Positions 35,622 through 49,346 of a stretch of DNA of 64,000 bases are shown in pieces. The notes beneath the pieces are model-generated. The model did no database searches. It was not told the DNA's origin and saw only the letters and a program-made list of their open reading frames with translations. A program made the translations under genes and the position numbers. Each line of letters begins with the position of its first letter. The first letter of the stretch is position 1. The stretch is from contig RSEF01000001.1 in the NCBI GenBank assembly GCA_003993805.1, positions 150,017,795 to 150,081,794 on the forward strand, read 5' to 3'. The DNA is from Himantopus leucocephalus. Lineage: Eukaryota > Chordata > Aves > Charadriiformes > Recurvirostridae.

Positions 35622-35957
35622 ATGGCGTGTAGAAGATTTATTACACGTCTCCCTTGCCACACTGAAGTGGACAATTTCCATCTGCCCACTCCAAGAGTTC
35701 CTGAAATGGGAATAATAGTAGTAAAGAGTCTCAGAAGGTCTGAAAGGTCAGTAGAATTTTACACTTCTCTAAGAGAAATGCAGCTCATTTCTCAATCAGT
35801 TAGGATGTGCAACAGAAAAAAAACCAGTCTCTGTGTGTGTGCAGTTAAATGCCTTCAAACTGTATTTCTTGACATTTTGTTGGCTGATAAGAAGATACAC
35901 CTAAGAATAAAATGCACATATGGGACATTTATTTGTCATACCATTCCTGACAAGTGA
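35622..35957 (+). other. Unsupported 111-codon open frame
   Basis: This is one of the longest ATG-initiated frames outside repeats. It encodes a basic sequence with several Cys and Arg residues and no signal peptide, membrane segment or family motif I know. An AATAAA lies about 20 bp downstream of the stop (35976), which is suggestive but common in AT-rich DNA. Length alone is within chance expectation, and no promoter or splice context supports it. Confidence 0.1.
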
Positions 35958-36586
35958 AATTGCCCATTAGACTATAAATAAAGAACAGCTGTGAAAACCT
36001 AGACAACTTATTATAAGCAAGCATAGGCTGAACCAGAAAATGAAAAGCAGTTATTGTGGAAATTGAGAGTTAAGGCTTTAAATAACCTCACAGAAAACTT
36101 AATGAAGTTCTCTATACTAATGTTTTTTTCTAAAATGAGAAATATGAATTTTTATTTTTTATTTTGGTGATACTGGCATCTTCAAACTTCATCTTTTTAA
36201 ATTTATTCATTAAATAGAAAAGACAATCAGCGGTAATACATGTTATTGTTATTATACACTGATGCAAGTTCAGATGTGAGATCAGATCATTCCTAAACTT
36301 TTAAAGTAACCTTGTAAGCAGCATGTCAGTTGTAACGTGGTTTTCATGGTTTTGATCATGTCAAAATAGAGAGTTTAAAAAAAAGTTTGGATAAAATCTG
36401 GTGTCTGTAAAGCAGTATTAATCAAGACACTTGTTCTAAAGTTTAATAGATTGTGTGACTGTTTACCCTATGTAAACATAATAGGAGGCATATATCAAAC
36501 ATTTTATAACCAATTTACAGTGCAGTACACTCTATTAAACAAGTTGCGTGGATGTAGGATTTTAGAAGCTTTTCATTTCAAAATAT

Positions 36587-36616
36587 AGCTTCCATATAAA
36601 AAATTAGATGGAAGCT
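36587..36616. repeat. 9-bp inverted repeat
   Basis: AGCTTCCAT at 36587-36595 and ATGGAAGCT at 36608-36616 are exact reverse complements around a 12-nt AT-rich loop. Confidence 0.75.
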
Positions 36617-37155
36617 TTATGAAGTCATCTTATGCCAACAGAGAGGGATATATTTCAGGCACTGAAATCAACATAATTCCTCAGGCACATACTACAGAAT
36701 AATTTAACACAACTGGTGGTCTGTGCTTAAGAAAAGCCAAACACTGGAGCAGCAGGGATTCTGCAGGTCAGAAAACAGCGTGGGAAAACCTGCTGGTACT
36801 ATGGATGGTGTCCTCATTTCAGTGAGCAGCAATTTTAAACAGTGCCTTAAAGTCATCAGTAAAACCTTTCAGATGAATTTTCACTTTAGTCAGTTAGTAC
36901 CAAAGATGAGAGATAATGCTTTACTTTATCTCTCACCTGAAGTCATTTGTGATTTCCTGGGCTAGTGTTCCAGGATATATAACAGCATCTGGATACTTAA
37001 GAAACAAAAGGTGTTGAAATCTTTTTTTATTAATAAAGATCTGCAGTGATGGGTCATATGCTTAACAATGCTAGAATTAACTTTTTATCACCATAACAAT
37101 TATAAAAAATAGGCTTTGAAGCTGTATTATATTTTTATATTCTTTGCAGTCAAAT

Positions 37156-37186
37156 GGCATAAAATGTCAAGTTAACATTTTATGTC
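37156..37186. repeat. 12-bp inverted repeat with one wobble pair
   Basis: GGCATAAAATGT at 37156-37167 pairs with ACATTTTATGTC at 37175-37186 around the loop CAAGTTA; the only non-Watson-Crick pair is one G-T. Confidence 0.75.
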
Positions 37187-38195
37187 CTTCAGTGTGAAAA
37201 ATCATTTTAATTAAATACATATTTAATCAGTAATTATGGTAGCCTGGTCTGATTAACAAGAGTTAAAGCAAGCCAGAGATTATGTTAATCACACTAAATA
37301 CCTGAGGTATAATTTTGGTTACAAGTAGAAATATTTCAGAAACTGATAGAAAAGCACTGAATAGCCTGCCTTAAGAATTTCTATGGAAATGTGCTGATTT
37401 TTCATATACATTTTCACCTTTCCCTTCAATATCCAGGCAGAAGAAGCTTTCCTCTTTTCTTATCTACCTCTGTTCATTTAAAAAGCATGTCATCACAATA
37501 GGGACAAAAGCTGACCATCAAAAGAAAACAGGAGAAATAAAGGAAGACATTCTACTCCTGTTTCACTACAATAGCAATCTCCTACCTTGCATCTTTATTA
37601 AGTAGAGATCTAGAAATGCTCTTCAGATCTGGTGCTTGAACCCAGGACGTTAGAAGGCCTTTATCCTTTTCAGTAAGTCCAAGCCTGGGTCTAATATGTC
37701 AAACTAACATTGAAACATAGCACCACATTATCTTTACCCAGTAATATGATTAATAGACAAACCCCTTCTTTTTCACTGTACTTTTTTTGGATGGCAGGTT
37801 TAGTCTGAATCTCTAAAATAACATATATAGTTGACTCAAACTATCCCACAGGGCTGTCTCTATTCTTGCCAGAATTTGACATTTATAAGTTTATATAAGG
37901 TCATCTTTCTCCACAGGCTAAGAATTACAGCAATGTCAATTTTCCTGCTTAACAAAGCCAGTTCCCAAAAGGGCAAGCGACTACAGGATCCAATTGCTTG
38001 CAAATTATTTCCAAAAACCTGAGAGAGAGCAAAGAGAAGATGAGATTTAATAATACCTCACATTTATCCAGGAATTTAAAATTCTGAAATTATTTTATCT
38101 GTTAAGAATGATGATGCATATCAGTGCTTTTAGTAAGATAGACTGGTCAAAGGACTGAGCTAACACTGAAGTCAACGGAAAAAACCCGTACATGA

Positions 38196-38255
38196 ACTAA
38201 GGGACCTACCCAAGGTCACAATCAAGTCAGCCATAGTGACAGCAGTCAAGTGTAT
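38196..38255 (+). mobile_element. Possible short MIR-like SINE relic
   Basis: GGGACCTACCCAAGGTCACAATCAAGTCAGC, read in overlapping parts, follows the MIR core order: GACTTGCCCAAGGTCACA, then GCAAGTCAG. The match is short and diverged. Confidence 0.35.
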
Positions 38256-39036
38256 GTTGATGGAGGACAGTACTGTGTGCCTAGAAAAGAAAGGTATTTT
38301 CCCCATTTCAGGGCTCTGCAATTCATAACTCACAAGGGACTGTATGAAGTCCTGATGCAACTCCCTTCTCATTCTGCTGACAACTGCAGGGACTAATTTT
38401 CTCTGGCATATGTTTTTACAGGACAACACCACCCCCCCACCCCCTGTGCTTAGTAGCAGTATACACTATTTGAATTTTTCCACTACAGTTAGTTTGAAAT
38501 CTTAAGAGTGCAAATGCAATTCACTTTTATGTTAAAAAAAACGAAAACAGAATACCTTTTGTTTATTTCATTTGGATTTATGCCATCAGGAACACCTTCC
38601 TCCTCCCTTTCTTTTTTCCCCTCCTTCTGGTTTAAGCTTAAATTAAAAAAAAACCCAGACCCAACCAAAGAAATTTGTGCAACAATAATTCCTTATTTGT
38701 TTGTACAACAATAGCTCTTTATTTCTTTTTACCTTGATTTATTATTAAAGTGACACTTTCCTCTTTTTAATTGCAAAAGCATGTTGTTGGTTTTTTTTAC
38801 TTGGCACAACAACATTTCAATTTTAGAGTATATAAGACAGTGTTGTAGTTCCTTATGCTGTAGGAAATCTTGACTTGTGAATGATCCGCACTTGCAAATT
38901 CCAGTTCCTCCTGATCTATTTCTCTTGAGTATTGCTTTTTCCTAGCACAGAACCACATAAAATACTGCTCTGTTCCCTGCTACAATCTTATTTACAATCT
39001 TTCCTACCACTAAAATCAAAGAAAAAAAGCCACCAC

Positions 39037-39056
39037 CACACACACACACACACACA
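39037..39056. repeat. (CA)10 microsatellite
   Basis: Ten uninterrupted CA units, preceded by CCACCA and followed by an A-rich stretch. Confidence 0.95.
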
Positions 39057-39640
39057 AAAACCCCAACAACAAAACCCCCACCAGATTTGCATGTGGGAAA
39101 AGCCCTGATGGGTATGGATGTAAATGGTTTTTTTTAGCTATGTTTTGTCTTGTTCTCAGAATGTTGACTCTCTGTTCCACATAGAAGAAATATTGTAATC
39201 TTCAGTCATTACGTAAGAAGAGAAAACTTCTCATGAAACTCTTTTATAAATTGAATCTGCCTATGAACGTGTATGATTAGTGACCAAACATGGTACTGAC
39301 ACTCCAACAGGACCACCTTACCCTTTCTCTTTTCAGTTATGCCCTTGCTTTACTTTTTTTCCTACTCTGATCAGCTGCCTGTGTTTTCCAGGTGGTCCTT
39401 CAGCTCTCAGTGCTTTTGAATCCCTAATACTGTAGTAGCAGTAATGCCAATCCAAAGTGTTTGCCATGGTGTGTGCTATGATCCCTGCCTCTGGTTATCT
39501 GCAGGAGGGAAATTATCAGAGTGCTTTATATCATTCCATATTTACATTTTTTTTCCTGTGGAAACCAAAACATGGAAGTGCTCTTAGCTTCACCATTTAA
39601 GATACAAACCAACATAACTGTGCTATAACTGTGTCTCCCT

Positions 39641-39938
39641 AGTGACAAGTGATAGGACGAGAGGAAATGGGTTCAAGTTAAGCCAGGTGAGGTTTAGGTT
39701 GGATATTAGGAAAAAATTTTTCACTGAAAGGGTTATTCAACATTGGAATAGGCTGCCCAGGGACGTGGTGGATTCGCCATTCCTGGAGGTGTTTAAAAAA
39801 AGGGTTGATGTGGTACTTGGGGATATGGTTTAGATGTGGTTTTGTCAGGTTAAGTTAATGGTTGGACTAGATGATCTTTAAGGTCCCTTCCAACCTTAAC
39901 AATTCTATGATTCTATTCTATGATTCTATGATTCTATA
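39641..39938 (+). mobile_element. CR1 LINE 3' end, plus strand
   Basis: This 5'-truncated copy keeps the last coding part of ORF2 and the whole 3' UTR. It starts abruptly at AGTGACAAGTGATAGGACGAG and continues through GGTTGGACTAGATGATCTTTAAGGTCC, read in overlapping parts. It ends in a (ATTCTATG)n-type tail at 39902-39938, which fixes orientation and 3' end. It is among the least diverged CR1 copies in the window. No flanking duplication was seen. Confidence 0.9.
39642..39833 (+). pseudogene. CR1 ORF2 C-terminal remnant
   Basis: A 63-codon open frame reads [11 protein letters not shown], then [19 protein letters not shown], then [18 protein letters not shown], ending GDMV. This is the conserved C-terminal end of CR1 ORF2, downstream of the RT domain, and the frame is still open to its natural stop (TAG). 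The upstream RT and endonuclease are missing through 5' truncation, so it cannot act on its own. Confidence 0.85.
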
Positions 39939-42340
39939 AAGCTGAGTTAAACATGACCAGTTTTGCTTTAACTCCTGGAGGAGAGTAACTACCAGTATCA
40001 CGCTAAACCTACAGTCCTATCAAAGCCACAGAGTTCATCATTTAAGACAGTTAAAATATTCTTTACCAGGGGCATCATACAAAAATGCACCTATCCCATC
40101 ATGTAAGGTTTTCACCTGGAGAACCTTAGTAAGTAGGGAGGATAAGCCCTCAAGACTCGCTACTTCACTCCCTTGAATTATCCGCAAATCAACTCTAATA
40201 TAGTCCACTTGTAGATCCTCCGGATAACTCTTTCCAGGTTAGGCCACTTAAATCATTCTCTTGCATTGTGGCAAAGTATCTCACAGCAGTTTCTATGACT
40301 CACGCACACGTTATCGGTCTACTTCCATTTCCAGTCTTTTACTATGTGGGATATGGGACAATTCAAACGTTAAATGTGTCACATGTTTGATGTAAAAACA
40401 TGAAGGGATAACTACTACACACTGCACTTCTTTTACATACCACAGTTGAGGTATGCAGATATTAACAAAAATATATTTCAGTCATTCCACATATTATATA
40501 TGAAACTGACATAATCCCCATTTTTTAGGAAAAAAATTATCTCAAAGTGCTATACTTAACACGACTATTACCTCAATAATTAATTAAAAGTTTTAATGAT
40601 GACAAATTTTAAATAGAATCTGACTGGAAGCCAAACAAATAGAATCAAATCCACAAAAACACTGCACAAAACACCATCAAAAAAGTGAGTCTTCGGTGAC
40701 AACTATATTTAGAGTTACTTAACGCTTGCTTTCTTGATATTGTATACCACAAATCTGAATGTAGCACTGAGACAAGGGCTTGTCAAAAGTCTGTAAGGAA
40801 TCCACGTGCGCCTACACAAATAATAAAATCAGCCCATTTGACAAGATGTATTTTTCACAGTATTTAAAAACGTTGTAATATATACTTGTCCTTAGGCCAA
40901 ATCACTTAACATCCAGCTGTGTTATCTGGACCACTGTTACCCAAAAAAAAGTGAAAAAACCACTTCAGCTCACACAGTGAACCTCTGAGACGCCTAGATA
41001 AACAACAGTGTTCACACTCATAAGTTCATTAATGTCAATGGTAGTTGTAGATATGCAAAGCAGTATTAGTTTCATGTGTTCATCTGCACGTATTCATACA
41101 GATACTAGAGAGAGGGTATGAAGTGTGCGGTCAGGAAAACAACAACTCTTGCACCTCAGCCTCAGCACAGTTTTGCTGTGTAGCTGTGCTCCCATCTGTG
41201 TCTGCAGGGAAGCCGCAAGTCGTGGTGCAGTTTGCAGAACTGAAGGGGGGAATGAGGAGGAAATGAGAAAAGTTAGGTGGTCTTCTAGAGTCTGTTCCCT
41301 GGGTTTGCTGACAATCCCTCATATAAATCACACGCCAGTGCCAAAATGGAAAGCTGACATGGTTTTATATCAAAGACAGCTGCCTTCGCTCCTCAGGTTT
41401 TTAGAAGGTGGTTCTGAGAGACACATAAAATAACCTGTAACGGAGATTTGCTTTGAATAAGAAAACAAGATATTTCACTTGCAGAATTAATATTCTAATT
41501 TCTCTCACATAACAGTGTCTTCTCTGAACTCCTAACCTTCAAACATATACTGGATCACCATCTCAAAGAAATTTTTTTCCTCTCAGGGTGGCATTTATGG
41601 CCTTTCTACTTTTTTTGCTTTAAAGTAGGTCTTTTCATCAGTAACTGTGGTTAACAGGGTTAAATTAGTAAAGTGGAAAAGTACAGCTGATCCAAAATGC
41701 ACACACTAATTGGCTCAGTTGGTAACTTGGAGAAACTTATTTAGAGGGGGAAAATGGGAAAATAAAAATAAAATTAAAACTTTCTGAACAGACTGTTTCT
41801 ATCAGTGTACTTTACTGAGTAGGTAAAACTAGAAAATGTTATTTGTTAAATGTAGTTGTGACTCAGCCCTGCTGATTCTTATTTGCATGCTTATCTGTAT
41901 ATTAACAGGGCTAACCCAGTAGTTTTTTGGCTGCGTGGTATTTGCTTTGTTTTGTTGGGATGTCAATAGACATACAGGGAGATGACAGAGAAGAAATAAG
42001 AATGAATGCCCCAACTTACGAAAGACCCTTAGTGAGACACTGTGGATGTTTGTTTCTGCATGACGGAAGCAGAATCCTGTACTGGGACTCCAGAGTATCT
42101 TTAACACCCTTTCATTTCAACAATATTGATACTATCAGCTGTCCAGTGATATAGTCAGTGGCTTTTACAGATTCACCCACAGCTGACTTTTAGCAGTGAA
42201 AAATGATTGAGCTGAGTATCAACTCTATAAGCTCCCTATCATCCCCCCTTTTAATTTCCTAGTTATTAAAAATAAATAGATAAAAAGAAGTGGGTATTCA
42301 AAGGGTCAAAAATGAATTGGTTTCTGTTTTCAATACCTAC

Positions 42341-42358
42341 AATAATAATAATAATAAT
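42341..42358. repeat. (AAT)6 microsatellite
   Basis: Six uninterrupted AAT units. Confidence 0.9.
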
Positions 42359-45300
42359 CATAATTGGAAACCCATGGATTAGAAAAACTGAAATGGAATC
42401 AAGGTTTATTGATTGTTGTCAGTATGCCACTAAAATGTGGGATGAGGAAGGAATTTAGTTACTGACCTGCTGCTGTAAACGGAAGCAAAAAACCATGGTT
42501 TTTTTATGAAGGAAAAGAGAAAAGTTTTCATCTTTACTAGGCAACCATGAAGTGTAGTTATTGTTTGAAATGTGCAAAGAAATGCATGGCAGTGACAAAC
42601 CATCTATATCCTTTTATATGCACATCATGAAAAAATATTTGATGGATAAGCTATATGGAGAGCATGAAAGTGGCATTTGTACTGAATTTCTAAACTCTTA
42701 CTTTGAATAAGCTTTGGTTACATTTTAAATACATAAAATACTTTAAAATATAAAGTATGTAATATAAAGGCATTGATATTCTTTTGATCCATATGATTTT
42801 GTTTTCATTATTAAAATAGCTAATGTGATGGTGATCACACACAAGAGAAAAGGGACTCACTAGGGAAACAACAGTTAAGAAATATGTAAGTCTCGGGTTT
42901 AGGACAGAAAGAGGAGGAAAGCAGTGAGGTTGAAAATAATCAGTTACAAAAAGAAAGGAGAAATTTCAACCTAAAAACAATTCTTCTGGCACAAATTTTT
43001 TGAAAATATAGAAAATATTAAACTATACTTGACAACACTTTTCAGCTTGCTGCAGAAGCTGACTCTGAGTGTTTCCATAGGACTCAAAAGCTTCTGGTAC
43101 TAATAAAACAAGACAGAAATAATCATTTAAAGAAGTTTCCCACAAAAATTCTCTCTATACTCTTTGACACAATCTGTGTGAATTGAGACCTGAGGGTTTT
43201 AGAGACAAGATGTATTTATGTCTAATGTTCAGTCAGAAAAAACTTCATAAACATAAAAGTTCATAACATAAAACTTCATAAAACTTCATTTCATCTTTGG
43301 GATTATGCTTCCATTAAGGTTGCTGTTTCCTATTCATTCTTTCATTCACCCATTCATTCATCATGTCATAATGATCTACTTCTGAGGAGTAATATGAATG
43401 TCTCTTTTCTTAATCTGCTCTGTGATAGAAAAAAAAACAGAAGGAAAATAACTCTGTATAATGCAATCCGTTCTCAGTTTTTTCTTCTACTACCATCCTT
43501 CTCCCATCTTATTTGAATTTCATAAGAGAGAAGAAACACAACAGCTGCCTTCCCCTAATCTTGATGTCCTGGCAGTTTCAGGTTAGTGGAAAACTCTGCA
43601 AACTGCTCAGTTTTGCATTAGCTCTAAGGGACACGATGACTTCAAAGTTATTTTTTCTTCTTGTAGGTGGTACCTATGAGAAACAAAAGACAGAGTAGAC
43701 AGTGAAGACTAAGTATAATTTCTTAGAAAAGATTAAGTTGAGAAACTCTGGTGTGACAATAGAGTATACTGAACTAATCATTCCCATTCTGCAGCCTGTC
43801 TGGGGTATCAGAGCCCATAGTCCAGTGCCATAGGACATTACAGCAAAAACCCAAGAAAACAGAAAAAAGAACTGCAATGAGTGGGCCTAAGGCTATAGAT
43901 TATGTAGTTAGTAGACATTAGTTATAATTATACATTGAGTATTACTGCTCTTCAATCAACTACAGACAAGAACTGCTCAAACTTGCATTAAGACATATAA
44001 AAGCTTTACATAACATGGACCTGTTCCCACTTCAATTCAAATTCAAATACGCCCCATCAACTTGAGTGCGTTTTAGAGCATGCCTGCCTTACTATAAAAC
44101 GATTCAGAGAAAGCAGTAACTAGATTCTAATGTCTACATCCTGCAGATATTTTAACAGCTTTTCTTTAATTTTTTTTTTTTTTCTTTGAATATCACAAAA
44201 CCACAAAATATGTGCTTGGGTATGTCTAATACTACATATGGAGTGAAACAGCTTAGAAAGCCAAAGACACGTCAGATATGGACACTTCTGAAATTTAATT
44301 AACAAGTGCTTAAATTCTGCAAGCTGTAGGCAGATAACAATGGAATTGGTAAGTTTGCATCATTGATTCAAGTAGTTCAAAGACTGTATGAATTAGGTGC
44401 CATTCCCTACAACAGACTCTGAAGCAGACCTCACTGCAAGCCAACACTCTTCCTAAAAAGATATATTTCCTGCTGCCACGAATATCTGCAGAATTTTGAA
44501 TTTGCTTTTCCTTTCCTATTAGTAGTACTAAGCTAGCGTTTCATGCCTTCGTATGTTATTCATTTGCTATCAAGGATTTTACCCTGACAGGTTATTTCAC
44601 CCAGTGCAACCTTTTTTCTTGTAACCACTGCTTTAATTCCTGTTACCTTTGCAGAGGTATTTATGTGCTGTTAATGTAGTTAACTGTTAACGTTAGTTCT
44701 TCGTCGTTTTGACTACAGAATATTAATGCATTTCAAGAGAAAACTGATTTGAAGTGTTACGCATTTTGGGAATGCAGAAATAATTGAAGGATAAAATAAC
44801 TTAAAAAATGGATCTGGAGTGCATGGGTAATTAATACAAGACTTTTTTTTTTTCTCATCTGGGAGAAGGATTGGTGCTGAGAATGTCATTGCAGTTTATG
44901 CATTAGTAGACTCCATTTTTCCTCTGGCTGAGGGGAATCCTTCCTTTTCACAAAAATGATGAACGGTTAAATCAAGTAAGGAGATAATAGTTATGAAAAT
45001 ATTTCAACACTCGGTTCATCTCTCATTATTCTTGGCAATAACTGCTTCTATAATTAGGGACACTTGCAAGGTGTTATATATAGGAGTATAGGAACATTTT
45101 CTTATTTTAGTTTCCATGGCCCTTGGATTCCACTGAAGGCTTGTTAATTCCTGGAAGTTTAAGAAAGACTAAAATTCTCTGAAAATACCAACACACAGGC
45201 CCAATTTTTTCCACTAATGTCAATGAGAGATGTTGTGCAACATCTTGAAATCCCAAGACCCTTGGAAGGTCCATACTTACCAGCAAGCTGACAGCATTCA

Positions 45301-48300
45301 TTATTCTAAATATGTAAATCCAAAACCTCCGAGAAGTGAATTCCTCAATCTTGAAATCCATGTGGCAGGATCCATTCAATGGATACAATCTACGCTTGAG
45401 TTCAAGTTCACTTCAAAGTAAATTTTTCCACATTCCCTTCATGAGAAAAGGGTGTGGGTTACTTCATTCTGTAATTTCCTTGAAAGTCTATTTTTTCACA
45501 GGCAGCTAGCTTGGTTATAATTTCCTTCATGATGTTCACCAATATTTCTCTTTTAATCAGATCCAGTGTCTCATAATTTTGTGTTGTCATTTGTATTTCA
45601 TTTCCAGGTGTTTCTAATCTAAATTTTACAGAAGACAGAACCTTCTCAAAAGCTTATATGTCTTCAGAGATTTTTCACAGTTTAACTGGCAGGAAGTCTT
45701 TAGGAGCTGAGGTTGTGGAGAAAGAACTGGCTGCTGCATTGCTGAATCTATCCTGAGACTCCTTTAGGTCAGTTTGTTTTGAAATTTTAGTTGTTATCTA
45801 ATCTTTTTTCAGCTATCAGTTTTGTTCAGTCACAAATTAGGAATTACTATTTTTGCCAAAGTAGACAATGTTGTGTAGGATCTGAGGTGTGTTGGAGCAA
45901 GAATAATTTTTTACTTACATTTCACTGAATCCAGACAATAACAATTCATAAACAAAAGAAAATAACAAAAATGAAGGAAAAAATAGTTAAAACGTTGTCT
46001 GTGAAAAAAGGGCTTTCATTATATGCAAATTATTTTATTTCTACCTACACATAACAAATAGAAACAGATTGAAATGAGACACACAAAAACATTATAAAAT
46101 GTTATTTAAATGTTACTTGTGAATTGTATCAGTTGCAACCTTGATGTAATACAACAAAAACAACGATAATAATAATACAAGTAATAATTCAGTTTTGCCT
46201 CATGCTTTAAATCTTTCCGAGAAAATAAATTAAGGAAAATTCCAATCTAAAAAGTGTAACATAATCTAAATAAAAGCTGCTCCAACAAGTGAAACTGTGG
46301 GCTCAAGCATCACCTTTACAACATATAGCTGAAGATGGCAAGGGCATCCAAGTTTGAACAGTGCAAATGAAGATCAGGCTGAGGCTCATGATACAGCCTC
46401 TGACATGGCCTGTATGGTATACTGTATACATGGTATAGCCTCTGATAAACGTATTTACCTACCTATATGTTCCTGCAGAAATACATGACTGCACAGTGTC
46501 ACATCTTATTACCTTAAAGGTAAAATGCAGAGAATGTAGCAGTTTACATGTATGTGTTTAAAATCCACTCCTGGTTTTAAATGGGGAATGATATTAAAAA
46601 CACCCTGTTCTGCTGAGACATTAGGAGGGACCGGCATTCACATATGAATCAATGAGAGAATGGTCATGACCTTTTAGACTAACCAAGTTTGGGGGAGTGG
46701 ATGAATTACTGATAGATTGCTAAATGTGCCTAGTGCATCTAAGGGTTTCGTGTGTTATCATTAAAATATGAAGTTGTGCTTTTTCTCTTTTCTGACATTT
46801 ATTTCAAGCATATGTGATTCTAGCTTTCTAAGTCACATCTATTGGTTACCTACTGCAGGCCCATCTACTCTGTACATATGGATTAAATTACGTATTGGGA
46901 TACCGGTCAGATCTTAACTGTGATGTGATGATCATCAGATGGGTTTTACCCTTCTTTAGCACAAGGCCTAAAGTATATATTAAAGCATAAAAATCCTGTT
47001 TAGAGTAGTGTGAAAGGTCTGATATATTCCCAACAGTATTCAAGAAGTATGACCAGAAATTATTGTGAAAGTGGGATCCTTTCTTTCCAAAAACAGTATG
47101 TTAGAAGAAAATCTGACAAACAGACTTCTAAGAATGGACCTCATAAAATTCATGAACTTCATACGTAAGCAGTTCCATGGATACCAGGTACTTTCATTTT
47201 GTTTGCCATGTTGTGACATAATCCTGTGAACATTATTTTAAAATTCTTAATTGTAACTATTTATGAGTTGATTTTATATTTTATCGAAAGAGATTGTTTC
47301 CTGTCATAATTTTGATGAAGAATATTTTTTTACTTTTTTAAAGCAAATTTGTTTTCCCTGAAAGATTTGTTGGTTCTGTTTTTTCTCACAGAAAGATATC
47401 CTTAATCTCACTGGAGTCAAAATTTGTACAGAGGTAAATAGATTTTGTTAGACCCATGATATAGCTAGGAAAAAAAACCACAAAGAAAAACTCTTCACAT
47501 TCAAACCTTTATTCAGAATTTGTAATTTTGTTTCATTATTATTTATCATTTCAGTCTTTTAAACAAATCTTTGGTTTTGTTTGCTCTTAGCTAAAATTTA
47601 TGTTTTATTTCTCAGTGACAAAAAAATCTAAACTTGCAGCATTTATGCCATTAGTCTTCCTTTTTTTTGCTGTAAGTTCATTGATATCTATGTTATTTTA
47701 GTCAGCTCTTTTAAGTTTTTGTTAATTTTTTCCTACTCCATGATATTGCAAAATATCATCAATATGAGAACTTTTGTAAAGTTACCCTCATCCATTTTTC
47801 AACAAGAAAAATGTCTAATCCCACAGACTTTTAAAACTTAAATACAGTGGCAACAAAGGAAAAAAAGAAAAATGAATACCGATCAAAAATATTCTTTAGT
47901 GATTAAAAAAAATTAGTAACTGTTCTATTTTAAATCTTTGAGGGAAACTCTACTGAAGACAATTGAAATACTTTTATAAAATTAATTTGTCTATTAACTT
48001 GTTTCAATTTTTCCCCCAAAACTGCATGCAAAAGTTCCCAGGTTTTGTGTTTAGCTTAAAAGCTCTGGTCACAATTATCCTGGAACTGGCTTGGGTCTAC
48101 GGAACTATTCAAATTAGAGAAGAAATACGAATTAAGCTGAATTTAGTTTCAGTGGGAGTAGGCTGATAGTGGTCTTTCATATTAGAGAGAGGGAAAATTT
48201 GTCATTTTGTAAAACTTAAAGTTTGGAAAAGGAAACAATAGGAAATCCGTTTGTTTCCCCCAGGGGATATTTTGATACTTTCTGGGCCTCAGTCTAGCTC

Positions 48301-48390
48301 ACTCAACTTCAGTATTGCCAGAAATTTATGGCTTCACAAACTTAGAATCTTACACTTAGGCTACCCATATAAGAAAAACGTATTAAAAAC

Positions 48391-48487
48391 TTGGTTTGGG
48401 TTTTTTTTTGTCTGTGTGTGGTTTTGTTTGGTTTTGTTTGGGGGTTTTGTTGGTTTATGTTTTGTTTTGTTTTGTTTTGTTTTTGTC
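48391..48487. repeat. T/G-rich simple repeat, (TTTTG)n core
   Basis: TTTTG units, perfect for about four repeats near 48460-48484, lie in a wider tract of T and G with a T9 run and GTGTGTG. Open frames on both strands here are simple-repeat products. Confidence 0.85.
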
Positions 48488-49258
48488 TGCTGAAATCAGA
48501 GAAGAAAATACTTGGTAAAACACCCAAAAAGCACAAACACCCATTTCAGCACACATCTAGAGAATGAATGATCAAAGATTGTTTACACATTAAATCATAG
48601 TCGTTTTTTCTTACTGTTCATTTTTTACACAATCTGTTCTATATAAGGCCTTAGAAAGATAAGCAATTACAATATTAAATATTATTTCTTTTGTCTTACA
48701 ATAGGTGTCACTAAATGTAATTTACATCTTTTCCAACATATTTACCATGATAAGTTTTAGTCTATGCACCACTACTACTAGCTGTTAATATAAAACTGTC
48801 CAGCATTTTATATCAGCCTTAATTATAAGTAGACTAATCTATCAGCTGCATATATGTGGGCTGCAAAGAATATAATTTTGCTGAGCGTTCAGTGTTTTAC
48901 AAATCAAAGCTCTATGAAAGAAAATTCATTATTCAACTGAGATATTATTGAAGAACCTATAGATCTATTTTGAAAACCTATGAGTTACTTGTACTTACAC
49001 TAAAATTTATTTTACTATTCATATCCACTTAGGTGTGGCTTTGTTGGCCATTGTAATGGTTGTCTCAGAAATGCCTGCTTCTTTCTTACATAAAGATAAG
49101 GCCAATCCCTTATCAGATATGAGGTGCATTTCTGGACTGAAACTTCCTGAAAAGATCAGAAAAGGATGACCTCTTTAGCAATTACATCTTCTAAGAGTGT
49201 AGTTCATCTAAGCAGTGGATGTCATAGCAGCGAAAACTGCTATGTTAATCCAAGCCAA

Positions 49259-49267
49259 ATATGATCT
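49259..49267. repeat. Left target-site duplication of CR1 insertion
   Basis: ATATGATCT here is repeated exactly at 49720-49728, directly on the other side of the CR1 element. Confidence 0.65.
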
Positions 49268-49346
49268 GGTCATAAAATCGTTATGGCTGGAAAAGACCTT
49301 TAAGATCATCAAGTCCAACCATTATCTAACTCTACCAGGCCCCCTT

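Larger units (their letters stand above)
34307..39640. other. AT-rich unique non-coding stretch
   Basis: No supported gene. It contains a 111-codon open frame at 35622-35957, hairpins at 36587-36616 and 37156-37186, a possible short MIR-like relic at 38196-38255, C-rich 38427-38444 and a CA microsatellite at 39037-39056. The block at 37190-37310 is repeat-free with many TTAAT and TAATTA words. Confidence 0.5.
39939..49258. other. Long AT-rich unique non-coding stretch
   Basis: Over 9 kb without a supported gene or firm interspersed repeat. Open frames reach 102 codons (41125-41433) without domains. It contains (AAT)6 at 42341-42358, repeated AAACTTCATAA words at 43240-43290, a T/G simple repeat at 48391-48487 and a small 8-bp hairpin at 49223-49244. 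Confidence 0.55.

Noticed and set aside
37600..37680. MIR-like GCTTGAACCCAGGAC phrase
   Set aside because: Only the tail words match; the diagnostic core is missing.
48251..48536. Open frames on both strands with Phe/Val- or Lys/Gln/Asn-rich products
   Set aside because: Translation of a T/G simple repeat.
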